Part shown: piece after piece, positions 46,637-56,302 of the stretch
How positions within the stretch are numbered: the stretch's first letter is position 1
Layout of the letters: each line of letters starts with the position of its first letter
Source: Dipteronia dyeriana
Lineage: Eukaryota; Streptophyta; Magnoliopsida; Sapindales; Sapindaceae
Assembly: GCA_032871835.1 (NCBI GenBank)
Contig: CM065295.1
Span: forward strand, 68,938,687-69,002,686
DNA: 64,000 nucleotides
Direction: 5' to 3'
Notes under the pieces: generated by a model
What the model was told of the DNA's origin: nothing
Database searches by the model: none
The model's input: only the letters and a program-made list of their open reading frames with translations
Made by a program: the position numbers and the translations under genes

Positions 46637-46898
46637 CCCTTGGATAAGGTGGTGGATCTGAAGTTGGCAGCCAAGTATTTTAAGGGATTGAAGGACGTTG
46701 AAGTCGGCTTGGTTAAGCTTTCAAAAATCTTGCATACGAGGTGACTTGATGAGGCTCACAATACTGACTTGGATAACTCGTTGATTGCTCAAGTGTACAC
46801 CAAGATGACAGACCATATTGAAGATGGAGGTTTGGAGGGTATTTTATATAGGCTTGATGATGTCAAAATCAGAAGAAAGTATAAACCATATTTATGAC
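46637..46898 (+). pseudogene. Fragment of an unidentified protein-coding gene
   Basis: One frame reads about 80 codons with one internal TGA (near 46742) before a stop at 46896. Segments: LAAKYFKGLKDVEVGLVKLS and, after the stop, LDEAHNTDLDNSLIAQVYTK then MTDHIEDGGLEGILYRL. Codon structure and amino-acid make-up (balanced, helical, charged) are unlike the AT-rich surroundings, so I take it as a real exon fragment. I do not recognise the family. It ends about 50 bp before a TRIM element. Confidence 0.5.
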
Positions 46899-46942
46899 TC
46901 CATTTCCTTATCCTCATCCAATGCTTGTGCAATTCGTACCAT

Positions 46943-47244
46943 GCGTATGATACGAACTCACCGGTAGAATTCATCCTTAAAAACCAACTTGTAAGGAGAG
47001 GGTGTTTAATGAGTTATATACAATTGACTCATCCCATACCTAGTCAATGTGGGATCCTAGCATTCCACTACGCTTCTACAGTCGCCATCGATGGCACGGC
47101 ATGGTACCGGCTCTAATACCACTTGAAACAAACTCACTGGGTTTAACTCATCCTTAAAAATCGGCTTGTAAGGAGATGGTGCCCAATGACTTATATACCA
47201 TTGACTAATCTCATTCTTAATCAATGTGGGATCCTAACAGCGCA
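46943..47244 (-). mobile_element. TRIM retroelement 1 (292 bp)
   Basis: A miniature LTR element, minus orientation. LTRs 46948-47062 and 47124-47239 share GGATCCTA.CA ends and CTTGTAAGGAGA.GGTG. On + the reverse of the tRNA-Met primer site (GGCTCTAATACCA, 47109-47121) lies directly before the second LTR, as expected for a minus-strand element. Only about 60 bp lie between the LTRs. Flanks GCGTA (46943-46947) and GCGCA (47240-47244) match at 4 of 5. No coding region. Confidence 0.8.
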
Positions 47245-47490
47245 ACCTACACTATGTCATACAGGCCTCAGATTCTGGTGCATTGGCATGGTGACAACTA
47301 CCATATTGCACCAATGCAGCCTCAACCTTTTTATTTCATACCTGAACCTCTTTATGTTATGGTGTAACTCGTTTTCTTTACATAATGAAATTACATTGTT
47401 ATTCATTGATTTTTATTTTTTTTTAAAAGAAATAGTTTGCCTTATCTCATAAATAGCTAAAAATATTTAATTTTCTTATTCTATTGTGAA

Positions 47491-47960
47491 TTAATTGTCA
47501 CATCCTACATAGCTAGTGATTGAGATTCATGAATTATATATAAACTTTGGTCTCTTCTAACTAAGTACGTGAGTTTTGGGTCATGGGTGAATGACTCTTT
47601 TATGAAACTCATGATCCAATTCAAATCTATGAGGCTAAAATACGCGTGTGTGAAGTCCAAAGTGGACAATATCTACCTGATGAGCTTTGGCTATTCCAAA
47701 TGGTATCAGATGGATTTGTGATCGTGTTTGAACCCTCACATGGGAAGGAGATTGTCAAATCCCATATCACTAAGGAGTGAGGGCCATGATTTGTATATAA
47801 ACATTGCTCTCTCCGAACTGAGTAGACGTGTTTTGAGCCATGGTATAAGGATGCTAGTGTGAAGCCCATGATCCAAAGCAAATCTATGAGGGTGAAGGAC
47901 GCATGCGTGAAGCCTTAAGCGGACAACATCTACTTAATGGACCTGAGTTGTTACATTATT
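47491..47960 (+). mobile_element. TRIM retroelement 2 (460 bp)
   Basis: A miniature LTR element, plus orientation: LTRs 47496-47698 and 47753-47955 (203 bp each, starting TGTCA and sharing TATATAAAC.TTG.TCTC), primer site TGGTATCAGATGG (47701-47713), and purine tract GGGAAGGAG (47742-47750) directly before the second LTR. The interior is 54 bp. Flanks TTAAT and TTATT match at 4 of 5. Non-autonomous. Confidence 0.85.
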
Positions 47961-47994
47961 AACTTAATTATTTGGCGTGATTGACATGATTTAG

Positions 47995-48150
47995 ACTATA
48001 AGCCCAGTCTGACCTTCACACCCGACTCTCTCAACTAGGTGCAGGCCAAGCTCGAGTTTTCAATATGGTAGGCCGGGCCTGGCTGGCTTTTACAGAAACG
48101 GGTAAAGCTTGCAACGAGCATGTGCCAGTCTGACCATTTTGACACCTCTA
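47995..48150. mobile_element. hAT MITE end fragment
   Basis: Ends with TTTTGACACCTCTA, a terminal sequence common in plant hAT MITEs, preceded by GGCCGGGCCTGG words. No left end found; a remnant. Confidence 0.45.
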
Positions 48151-48223
48151 GTAATAGCTTTAAAATGTGGTTTGAGACCGACTATGCAACATTTTTTTAG
48201 GTATATGCTTTCCGCTCTACAAC

Positions 48224-48513
48224 CAGGGATGACCAATAGGGAAATGAGGATGGATGTAGGTCCCCCCATCCTCATTTTCCAAACCCTCCCCCATCCCTCC
48301 AAATTTCCCCATTTGGGGAAAATGGGAATGAGGTAGTTTTGGGGGGAGGTCCTTCCATCCCCATCCCCATCCCCATTTCCTCCATTTTTTTCCGTTTTTC
48401 TCCATTTCCCTGTTTCCCTATTCCCTATTCCCATATTTTCCTTATATTAGTAAAAATTACATATTAAAGATGTAACTATAGTTAGTAAAATAGAAATAAT
48501 AGAAATATTGAAG
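48224..48513. mobile_element. TAGGGATGAC-type hAT MITE, truncated
   Basis: Begins CAGGGATGACCAATAGGGAA and continues with the same CCCATCC/GGGGAA body and AT-rich interior as 19731-20212 (shared AAAATTACATATTAAAGATG). The right half is missing. ORFs here are artefacts. Confidence 0.6.
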
Positions 48514-48730
48514 AATTTCAATTTATGTATCAATTAAAACGTACTCCCAAAACTTTTGGTTATTATTACATGAGTGTTTGGGTGAAGAACAGTTTGTTAG
48601 TAGCTAATGTAATGTCAACTAACAATTAGTGGAAAGACATGAATTTTTGTTTGCGGAAATTGGAAATTTGCTCTAATCTAAGTCCCAATCAAATTTTAAA
48701 GTTTCTACCCACTTTCTAACTCCTTTTAAA

Positions 48731-48762
<32 letters not shown>
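48514..48762. other. AT-rich spacer
   Basis: No gene recognised. It ends in an (AT)n run (48734-48765). Confidence 0.5.
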
Positions 48763-48767
<5 letters not shown>

Positions 48768-49804
48768 ACGGAGCCAGTAATTTCATTCAAGAGGTACACT
48801 ATTAAATAATAAAAAAAAGATAATTTTTTTTGAACAATTTAAAGTACATTAATCGAAAATGAAACATTCCAAGTTTCTAAGGTGTATATACCGGGCCAAA
48901 CAAAAAATTTGACTAAATAAAAAGTTGGAACATATAGATTCATATAATTCTTCAAACATATTTACGACTGTTCTCGGTGTGGTTTCATCTTTTGAATAAA
49001 TTGCATGACGGTCTCATTATGCCATCAGATATATCCTTTTCTATATAAACAACCAAATTGGCATTCATCCATTGCTCTCCCATCCTATTGCGAAATCGAG
49101 TTTTTATAATATTCATAGCTGAAAATGATCTCTCAACGGTTGCTGGTTGCTAGAATCAATGCTAATGTCAAAAGTAAGTAAACCAATGGAAATACCTTGT
49201 CTTTTTTATTGGCAACCATCATTTTTGTAAGTTTAGAAATTCCATTCAATTTTGAAAACTAACACTAAAGCACATATCCATAATATAAGTCTCAAATTGA
49301 CAATCAAGTATCATAAGATCCGTAAGAGAAAAATCTTTTGGGTAAAACCGAGCAAGGCGTATCAATTTTTTTAACCAAAAATAAAAAAAAGGATTGTAGT
49401 CTGCAGAAGAGTTGAGAATTGAGAGCATTTTCTTTGTCTTCTAGGTTATTTTGAAATTGAAAGAGTAAAGTTGAGAGAATGGGTAAAGTGGAGAAAGAAA
49501 ACAGTAAAGATGTATGGTTCCATTGGAAAGAAAAAACAATTATAATCTGCATGTGGGCTATATTTTTTTACTTTATTAATTGTTAAATTATAATAGTTAT
49601 TTACTACTTGTTTATACACGATATTTTTAATTGTTTCAGACTTCCAGCCTTCCAAGTTTCAATTGTATCAGAGGAATATTTTACAAGGAGATAAAAAAAT
49701 CTTCAAATAATATTTTACAAGGAGATAAAAAAAGCTTCAAATTTTTTTCTGGAAACTGAGGGGGTGCAGTTCACCCTGCTCGCCCTTGACTGCCTCCATC
49801 CATA
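48763..49804 (-). mobile_element. hAT element remnant in an (AT)n microsatellite
   Basis: Ends TGGACGGAGCCAG on the left and, inverted, CTGCCTCCATCCA on the right, with (AT)n on both sides, so the target duplication is within ATATATAT and cannot be sized. It holds a minus-strand transposase fragment (next entry). Confidence 0.7.
48950..49370 (-). pseudogene. hAT transposase C-terminal fragment (TTF/MYM-finger type)
   Basis: Read right to left, broken frames give LIRLARFYPKDFSLTDLMIL, then ERSFSAMNIIKTRFRNRMG and QWMNANLVVYIEKDI, the C-terminal dimerisation region of hAT transposases that carry a TTF-type zinc finger. The N-terminal finger and core are missing; the end is cut by stops near 48960. 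Confidence 0.75.
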
Positions 49805-50003
49805 TATATATACACACACTTTAGGTATACTATTACTGTTCCATTGAAAAGAATTATTAGTTTATCATGAAGATTTGGAGGATAATATTAAGCATGTCTT
49901 TGATATTGATTTTACAAAAAGATTTATGAATAAGGTCACATAATCAAGCCAGTATGGTCAACGTTGACTTAAATTTCCTTAGTTACGAGGTGACTTTAAT
50001 ATA
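49805..50003. other. Short spacer
   Basis: AT- and AC-rich DNA, no feature seen. Confidence 0.4.
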
Positions 50004-50752
50004 GCTCAGTTTGGTATTGCTTCCCCAACTGTTTTTGGGATCAAAAGTGATTCTGGATCAGAGACAGGGTGTTTGGTAAAATCACTGGGAAGTGCTTTTA
50101 GTCATTTTTAGCTTCTCCCAACTGAGTTTTTGAGAAGCTACAAATACATACTTTTGAATTTTGGCTTCTGCTTTTAGAAAACGCGCTACAGTGATATTAA
50201 ATGAAATTTTACTAACTTTCCAACTTTGTCCTTACTTTTAATGAAATTTAACAAAAAAAATTAGACTTATATTTTTGTACAAAACAAAAAAAATGTTACC
50301 ATAACTGTATAAAAAATTTGAGATAATTAATTCAATAAAGTAAAATAAAATGAAATTTAAAAATAAAGTAGAATAAAATAAAGAAATAAAGAAATAAAGA
50401 AATTGGACTAATTAATTAAATAAAGTAAAATAAAAAATGGGGCTAATTAATCCAATAAAATACCATAATTATATAACACTTAACACTAAACACAAATAAA
50501 CAAGAAAAATGTAAAGTATAATATATTAGTACAATTTAGATATCTATGTCTTTTTAGTAATTTTATACATTCACGACATTTTTTATTTTAGTTTACTAAA
50601 CACATTAAAATTACTTTTAGTTCTCACAGCACTTTTGAAAATCAGTTTACCAAACACTCAGCTGATTCTTCCCACAGCAATTCCAAAAACTATTCCCCCA
50701 CAGCAATTTCAAAAGCACTTCTCCCCACAGCACAGCAATGCCAAACTGGGCC
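50004..50752. mobile_element. Terminal-inverted-repeat MITE (CAGTTTGGnATTGC ends)
   Basis: Left GCTCAGTTTGGTATTGCTTCC and, inverted, GCAATGCCAAACTGGGCC at the right. TATA lies on both sides, so the duplication could be TA or TATA, which would suggest a Tc1/Mariner-like (Stowaway) or related MITE. Inner words (GAAAGCACTTTT/AAAAGTGCTTT-like) pair near both ends. Non-coding. Confidence 0.65.
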
Positions 50753-50761
50753 TATATATAC

Positions 50762-52381
50762 TAGCCTATGAACCGGTGTATGCTCCGATTCCAATTCCAG
50801 CTCCGGTTCACCCGGTTCCCCCAGTTCAAGCGGTTCGGTTCTCTCTAATTTTTTTCTTCTTTTTTTAACCCTAAACCTAAAACCTAGTATATATAACTGA
50901 CCAAACGTCAAAACTCTCGCATCTCTCCAAACAACTCCCTCAAATCTCAATCTTTGATCTCTGATCTCTATTTTTTTTTTACAAATGAAAAAAACTCTTT
51001 CACCACGATCTTATCATCTAATTATGTTTTTGGCGAAGATGAGATCGTGATCGATGCGACGACACTTGGATTCTCAGCGGTAGCACTTTGGTTTTGGTGA
51101 CAACGCCGTGAAGATGAGGATGAGAAGAAAGCTTGAAGATGATTAGCGATTGCACCGTGAAGAAGAGGCGACAACGACGAATGATGCTCATCAATGGCAG
51201 ATCTAGTTGGTGACAGTGTGAGGAATAAGATGAAGGCTAGGGTTGAATTGTTTAGGTGTGTCCAGAACAAGAAAAGAGTGCACTTGGCTATTGTGGGTGT
51301 GAGTTGTGACTTGGCTTCGTTGGCCAGTTAGGCTTGCTCCTAGGGATGGCGAAAAGGGTCGGGTCTAAAGGGTTTGGCCCTTACCCACTTGTTGTGGTCC
51401 GGGTTTAAACTTGGACCGCATCATTGAAAAGCCCGGAATTTATGGGTTTTTAAAAACCCTCATCAGTTAATGGGCCGGTTAAGGGTTTAGACCAGGGTTT
51501 AGACCAAGCCCGCAAATGACCCGTATAAAAAAAAGGTTTTTTTTTTCAAAACCTTATGAGCCTCTTTCATCTCTACTCACTAGTCACCGCCGCTTTTCGA
51601 ATTTCTATCAACCATCGCAAATATCATCTCATAGCCGTCAACACGACCTATCTTTCGCCGCCTGTCTTCCGCAACCTGTTTTCCACTGCTAGCGCATCAC
51701 GTTCTCGTCATCGTCGATCTCTCTCCCTTTTTTCAGGATCTCAATCCATCTCGATCTCGGTCCATCTTCGTGATCCATCTCGATCTCCCGCCGACTGTTT
51801 TGAAACCCAAGATTTGTGGTGGCTTGTGGTGGTGGTTTGACTTTGGTGGCGGGAGAGGTTTTTTGGGTCGGGTTATGGTGGTGGGAGGGGGTTGGAGGTG
51901 TTCGACTTCGGCGGCGGCGATAGTTGTTGGCATTGACGGCTATGGTTTCCGTTAATATAGTATTTAATAATTCAAATAGATGTAACGGTGCAGGTCAAAA
52001 TGCGGGTTTGGGTAAAACCCTTACTTTTGCGGGCTGACTTCAACCCTACCCACATACATAAATTTCTGATATAGGCAGGGTTTAGGCCCTTTGAAATTTT
52101 TGAGGGCTTTTTGAGGGTTTGAGTCCAGTGAGGATTTGGTCCCTTAAATTGCCAACCATACTTGCACCGATTGATTCGTGAAATCGAGCTGATTGGGTTT
52201 GAAAACCCAACTAAATTATCTAAGTTTCTTTTCTTTTTTTTTTAAATTATTTAATGTACAAACCGGCTGAGAACCGTCGATTTGTGCTCGGTTTTTTGAA
52301 ATCCCGAACCTGAACCGGAACCATTAGAAACAATGTGCGGTTTGGTTCAAACCGTGGATTCGAATCGAACGGTCACCTCTA
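50762..52381. mobile_element. hAT-like element enclosing another hAT element
   Basis: CCGGTTC/GGTTCGG words cluster near both ends (50770-50840 and 52280-52375) and the right end CGGTCACCTCTA is hAT-like. The left terminus is a poor match and no target duplication was found, so the limits are approximate. The interior has no recognised gene; a second hAT element (51341-52160) splits it. Confidence 0.45.
51333..52168. mobile_element. hAT MITE with 8-bp duplication CTTGCnCC
   Basis: Element 51341-52160, ends TAGGGATGGCGAAAAGGGTC and, inverted, CCTTAAATTGCCAACCATA. The flanks CTTGCTCC (51333-51340) and CTTGCACC (52161-52168) match at 7 of 8. GGGTTT and GGGTCGGG words lie near both ends. The ORFs inside show no known domain. 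Confidence 0.7.
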
Positions 52382-52658
52382 GTGCATGCACGATTTTTGA
52401 TAAAAACTGTTATCATGTTTTAGGGATAAAAAGAAATTCATTCGAACGATTCCAGTCGAGACAATACTTAGCTAGGATATAATTAAACCCAAAAAGATAT
52501 ATTTACATTTTAGTTCCCTCTCCATATTACGTGGAATTACCGGTAGATTCAAATTAAATAGAAATCAACAAATGTGAATGAACAATGCAAAGTTTTGCTA
52601 TGTTTTCCTTTCTCAAGTTGTCATGTCAAACTTACTTTTCTTTCACTTATAAAAATAC
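52382..52658. other. Spacer, no gene seen
   Basis: AT-rich DNA between two transposons. Confidence 0.4.
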
Positions 52659-54214
52659 AAAAATAACTGGAAGGGAAAAGATCATTTTACCGCTCGAACT
52701 TTACCTTATTAGAAAGGTGAGGACAGAGTTTGTCCATATTAGTCTTTAATTCCTCCAAAATAGAGTTAATAGAAAAATAACCCCTTATGTTAGGAATTCT
52801 GTCAATATTTTCATTGACCGTTAAAATTGTGAGGGTAAAATGGTAAATGACTATAAATAAACAAATTAAAATCCTATCTCTCTCTCTCTCTCATCGTTGT
52901 CTTCTCTCTTTGTTTTGTGGTGGCTTGTTTGGAAATCCTTGCTCTACCAGACCAGAATCTCCAACATACTCCGTGGAAAATTTCAGTTGCAACCGCAAAA
53001 AAAAAAACACCATAGCAACCCACAAAAATCACCACCATCCACCACACAAAATCATCCAAAAATAGAGCTTCCACCTCCAAAATCTAGCCACCATCCCTAA
53101 TCAAAAAACCTAAATGGACATCAACTAGTCACCATCCCCCAATCGAAATCAAACCTCCCAACACCTATAAAACACGGTGGTGGTGGCGGTCCGGTTATGG
53201 GTTTTGGGTTTGGTGGTTATGATGGTTCGAATTTGGGTTTAAAAAATGATGGTTTTCTGGGTTGTGTTTGTAGGTGGATTTTGGGTTGTGTTTGGTTGTG
53301 GTTCAGGGTGTTTGGCAGTGGTGGTGTGGTAGTGGTGATGGTGGTGGTGTGGTAATAGTGATGGTGGTGGATTGAATTTTTGTTTGGAATAAGTTTAGTT
53401 GATTTGTGTTTTGTATTCGCTGGGAAGAAATTCATTAGTCGGTGTTGGTGTTAGACATGCGGCTGGTGAGGAGGTTAAAGATGAAGATGGAGTTTATGGT
53501 GTAGATCGACCGGCTGCTTCGTCCCAAGCGTAAATCGATTGGCTTCTTCCTCCCACAAGTAGCTGTTGTGAATGAGACAATTTTTGTAAAAAAAAAATTG
53601 TTTTCTTTTGATGTTGATGAAGATTTTGTTGGTGTTGATGATATTATCTTTTGTTGTTTGATGAAGGTTTTGTAGATGTTGAAGATTTTGGGGATTCTGT
53701 TAATGATGTTTTGTTGTTTATGATGATGAGAATAATGATGATGATGGTAGAAGAGATGGATTTTTAATTTAATTTAATTTAAATTAAATTTAATTTTGTT
53801 TGAAGAGATCCAGATGAATTTTTATTTATTTTTTTATTTAACTGATATTTTTAATGATTAATAAGAAGAAAATTTAAACAAAAACATATGAAAGGAGAGA
53901 TTTCCACCGGTGGATATCCATTTTTTTTTCAATTGTGTTTTTCAATATTTTTTTTGTTTTTAATATAATTTTTATTTAATAAATATATTAAAGGGTGACA
54001 TGGTCATTTATGGAGAAAATTGAAGGATAGAATGGTTATTTGACCATGAGTATTAACGGTCAAATGGTTTTTTGGATGGAAAATGTAACATAAGGAGAAG
54101 ATTATACAATATTTCAATTTTAGGGGAAGACCGACAAATATGGATAAACTTTGTCCTCACCTTTTTAATAGGGTAAAAGTCAGGAGATAAAATGATATTT
54201 TCCCTAAAAAGAAC
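52659..54214. mobile_element. Mutator-like element with ~190-bp inverted arms
   Basis: Element 52668-54205. Arms sharing AAAAGGTGAGGACA.AGTTT, then TTAACGGTCAA..GTGAG-like words, run inward from both ends. Flanks AAAAATAAC (52659-52667) and AAAAAGAAC (54206-54214) match at 8 of 9, as expected for Mutator elements. The interior is a CACCAC/GTGGTG-rich stretch that gives spurious ORFs on both strands. Confidence 0.75.
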
Positions 54215-54899
54215 CATAAATATATATACATCACTTTGAGAATGTAGTACTTTTCATGGACACAAAACTAATATAATATGAAATAGTCTTCATTGTACAT
54301 TAACAATATAAGATTACTAAAATAACGTAACTTAAACAAATCTTAAATCATCAGGCAAAGGTATCAACCTTAATTCATTCACCATCTTTCATGGTGAAGT
54401 GCAATCACCAAGCCAAATGTAATATATGTTCTACTGAATCCAGAATTTCTCAAACCCACGTAAAATAAACCTAATCGGAATTTGTCTAACTTCTAAAGCT
54501 AATCATCACATTATGTAACATTGAAATTGAGAAAGTTTGAAAGATGCCACTACTTAACCAAATTTCAAAAGGTGACAAGTGACAACCCAAAATTTGTCTA
54601 ACTTCTGTAGGCGAGTCAGGCTGAAATAAGAGTGACATATTTCTTGTACTCGCATATGCAACACAAACCTTTGAATTCGTCCATAAGTATTACTTGCTTC
54701 TTCAATTTCCATCTCTTGCTCCTGCATATAGTCCGTAAAGACTAATATATATATATTATATTCAAGGCTTTATTTTATAGAAGAGAAATGGTTTACAATT
54801 AGAATGTGGTATTGTTTTGGATTCCAACTTGTCTTATATATGAAACTTAGGTCCCATCCTGCAGTTGTTTTTTAAGGGGTCAAAAAATTAGTGGCACTA
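54215..54899. other. Spacer before KI-MULE copy 2
   Basis: AT-rich, no gene recognised. The left edge of KI-MULE copy 2 lies somewhere near 54850-54900. Confidence 0.4.
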
Positions 54900-55099
54900 T
54901 TTGAGGGGTATGTTGTGCAAATATCACCAATTTACTAATGTATGTTTAAAAGGCACCAAAAGAGTGTTTGAGACAAAAATACCCCGAAATATTTTAACAG
55001 TGAGGAAGTTGTCGTTTTCAAAGTCAGAGAGAAGCAACAGTCAAACTGACGGGAAACTAATCGACGTTGAAGTGACCGAAAGAGCTGCGATTGACAAAG

Positions 55100-56302
55100 G
55101 TAAGATTGGTTTTTTTACCTCGTTTTTATTGTTGTTAACTTGCATTACATATTAGAATTGAGTTTTGTTGATAGGAATTGTAGAAACCGATTAAAATAGA
55201 GATGTGAGAATGGTTGTGGTTTAGGTTAGGGTTTGTAATTTGGTTGAATATCAGTTGAGGAAGATGAAATCTGGGTTTTCGAGACTTTTTTTGAAGGGAA
55301 TCGAGCTTATTTGTTTAGGCGAGCTTTTTTTTTCGTGAAAATCAGGTTTTGGTAAATCGAGCTTTTCGAAAAGGAATCGAGCTTTTGTGAAAATGAATCG
55401 AGCTTTTTTGAAAATGAATCGAGCTTTTTTGAAAAGGAATCGAGCTTTTTTTGAAAATGAATCGAGCTTTTTTTGAAAAGGAATCGAGCTTTTTTTGAAA
55501 AGGATCGAGTTTTTTTTGAAAAGGATCGAGCTTTTTTTGAAAAGGATTGAGCCATTTTCAAAAGGATCGAGCTTTTTTGAATAGGTTTCGAGCTTTTTTG
55601 AATAGGTTCGAGCTGTTTTAGAATTAGATCAAGCTTATTTGAAAGGGATCGAGCATTTTTTAAAAGGGATCGAGCTTTTTTGAAAGGCATCGAGCTTTTT
55701 TGAAAATGAATGAGCTTTTTTGAAAATGAATCGAGCTTTTTTTGAATTGGATCGAGCCATTTTGAAAAGAAATCAAGCTTTTTTTAATATGATTCGAGCA
55801 TTTTTGAATAAGTTCCAACTGTATTTGAATTGGATCGAGCCTATTTGAAAGGGATGGAGCTTTTTTGAAAAGGGATCGAGCCTTTTTAAAAAGGGATCAA
55901 GCCTTTTTTAAAAGGGATCGAGCTTTTTTGAAAAGGGATCGAGTCTTTTTAAAAGGGATCAAGCTTTTTTTAAAAGGGATCGAGCTTTTATGAAAGGGAT
56001 CGAGCTTTTTTGAAAGGAATCGAACCTTTTTGAAAAGGAATCGAGCTTTTGTGTAAAGCAATCGAGCTGTTTTGAAAGGGATCGAGCCTTTTTGAAAAGG
56101 AATCGAGTTTTTTTGTAAAGCAATCGAGCTGTTGCGAAAGGGATCGAGCCTTTTTGAAAAGGAATCGAGCTTTTTTGTAAAGCAATCGAGCTGTTTTGAA
56201 AGGGATCGAGCCTTTTTGAAAAGGAATCGAGTTTTTTTGTAAATCAATCGAGCTTTTTAAAAAAATTCTGTTTAATGATGTTGTATTTATGTTATATTGC
56301 AG
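55100..56302 (+). repeat. Predicted 5'UTR intron with ~21-bp tandem array
   Basis: Donor AAAG|GTAAG at 55100 and acceptor TTGCAG at 56302 bracket a stretch that from about 55300 to 56262 is a nearly regular array of GAATCGAGCTTTTTTGAAAAG units, roughly 45 copies with drift (GGATCGAG, GCAATCGAGCTG). The minus-strand ORFs rich in KKARS/KKLDSFS are translations of the repeat and are not genes. The splice sites are predictions. Confidence 0.75.

Noticed and set aside
51556..51840. 94-codon ORF in hAT MITE
   Set aside because: Arg/Ser-rich, no known domain, within a non-autonomous element.
55300..56262. Possible CRISPR array (regular short repeats)
   Set aside because: No unique spacers; the units are simple tandem copies in a plant genome.
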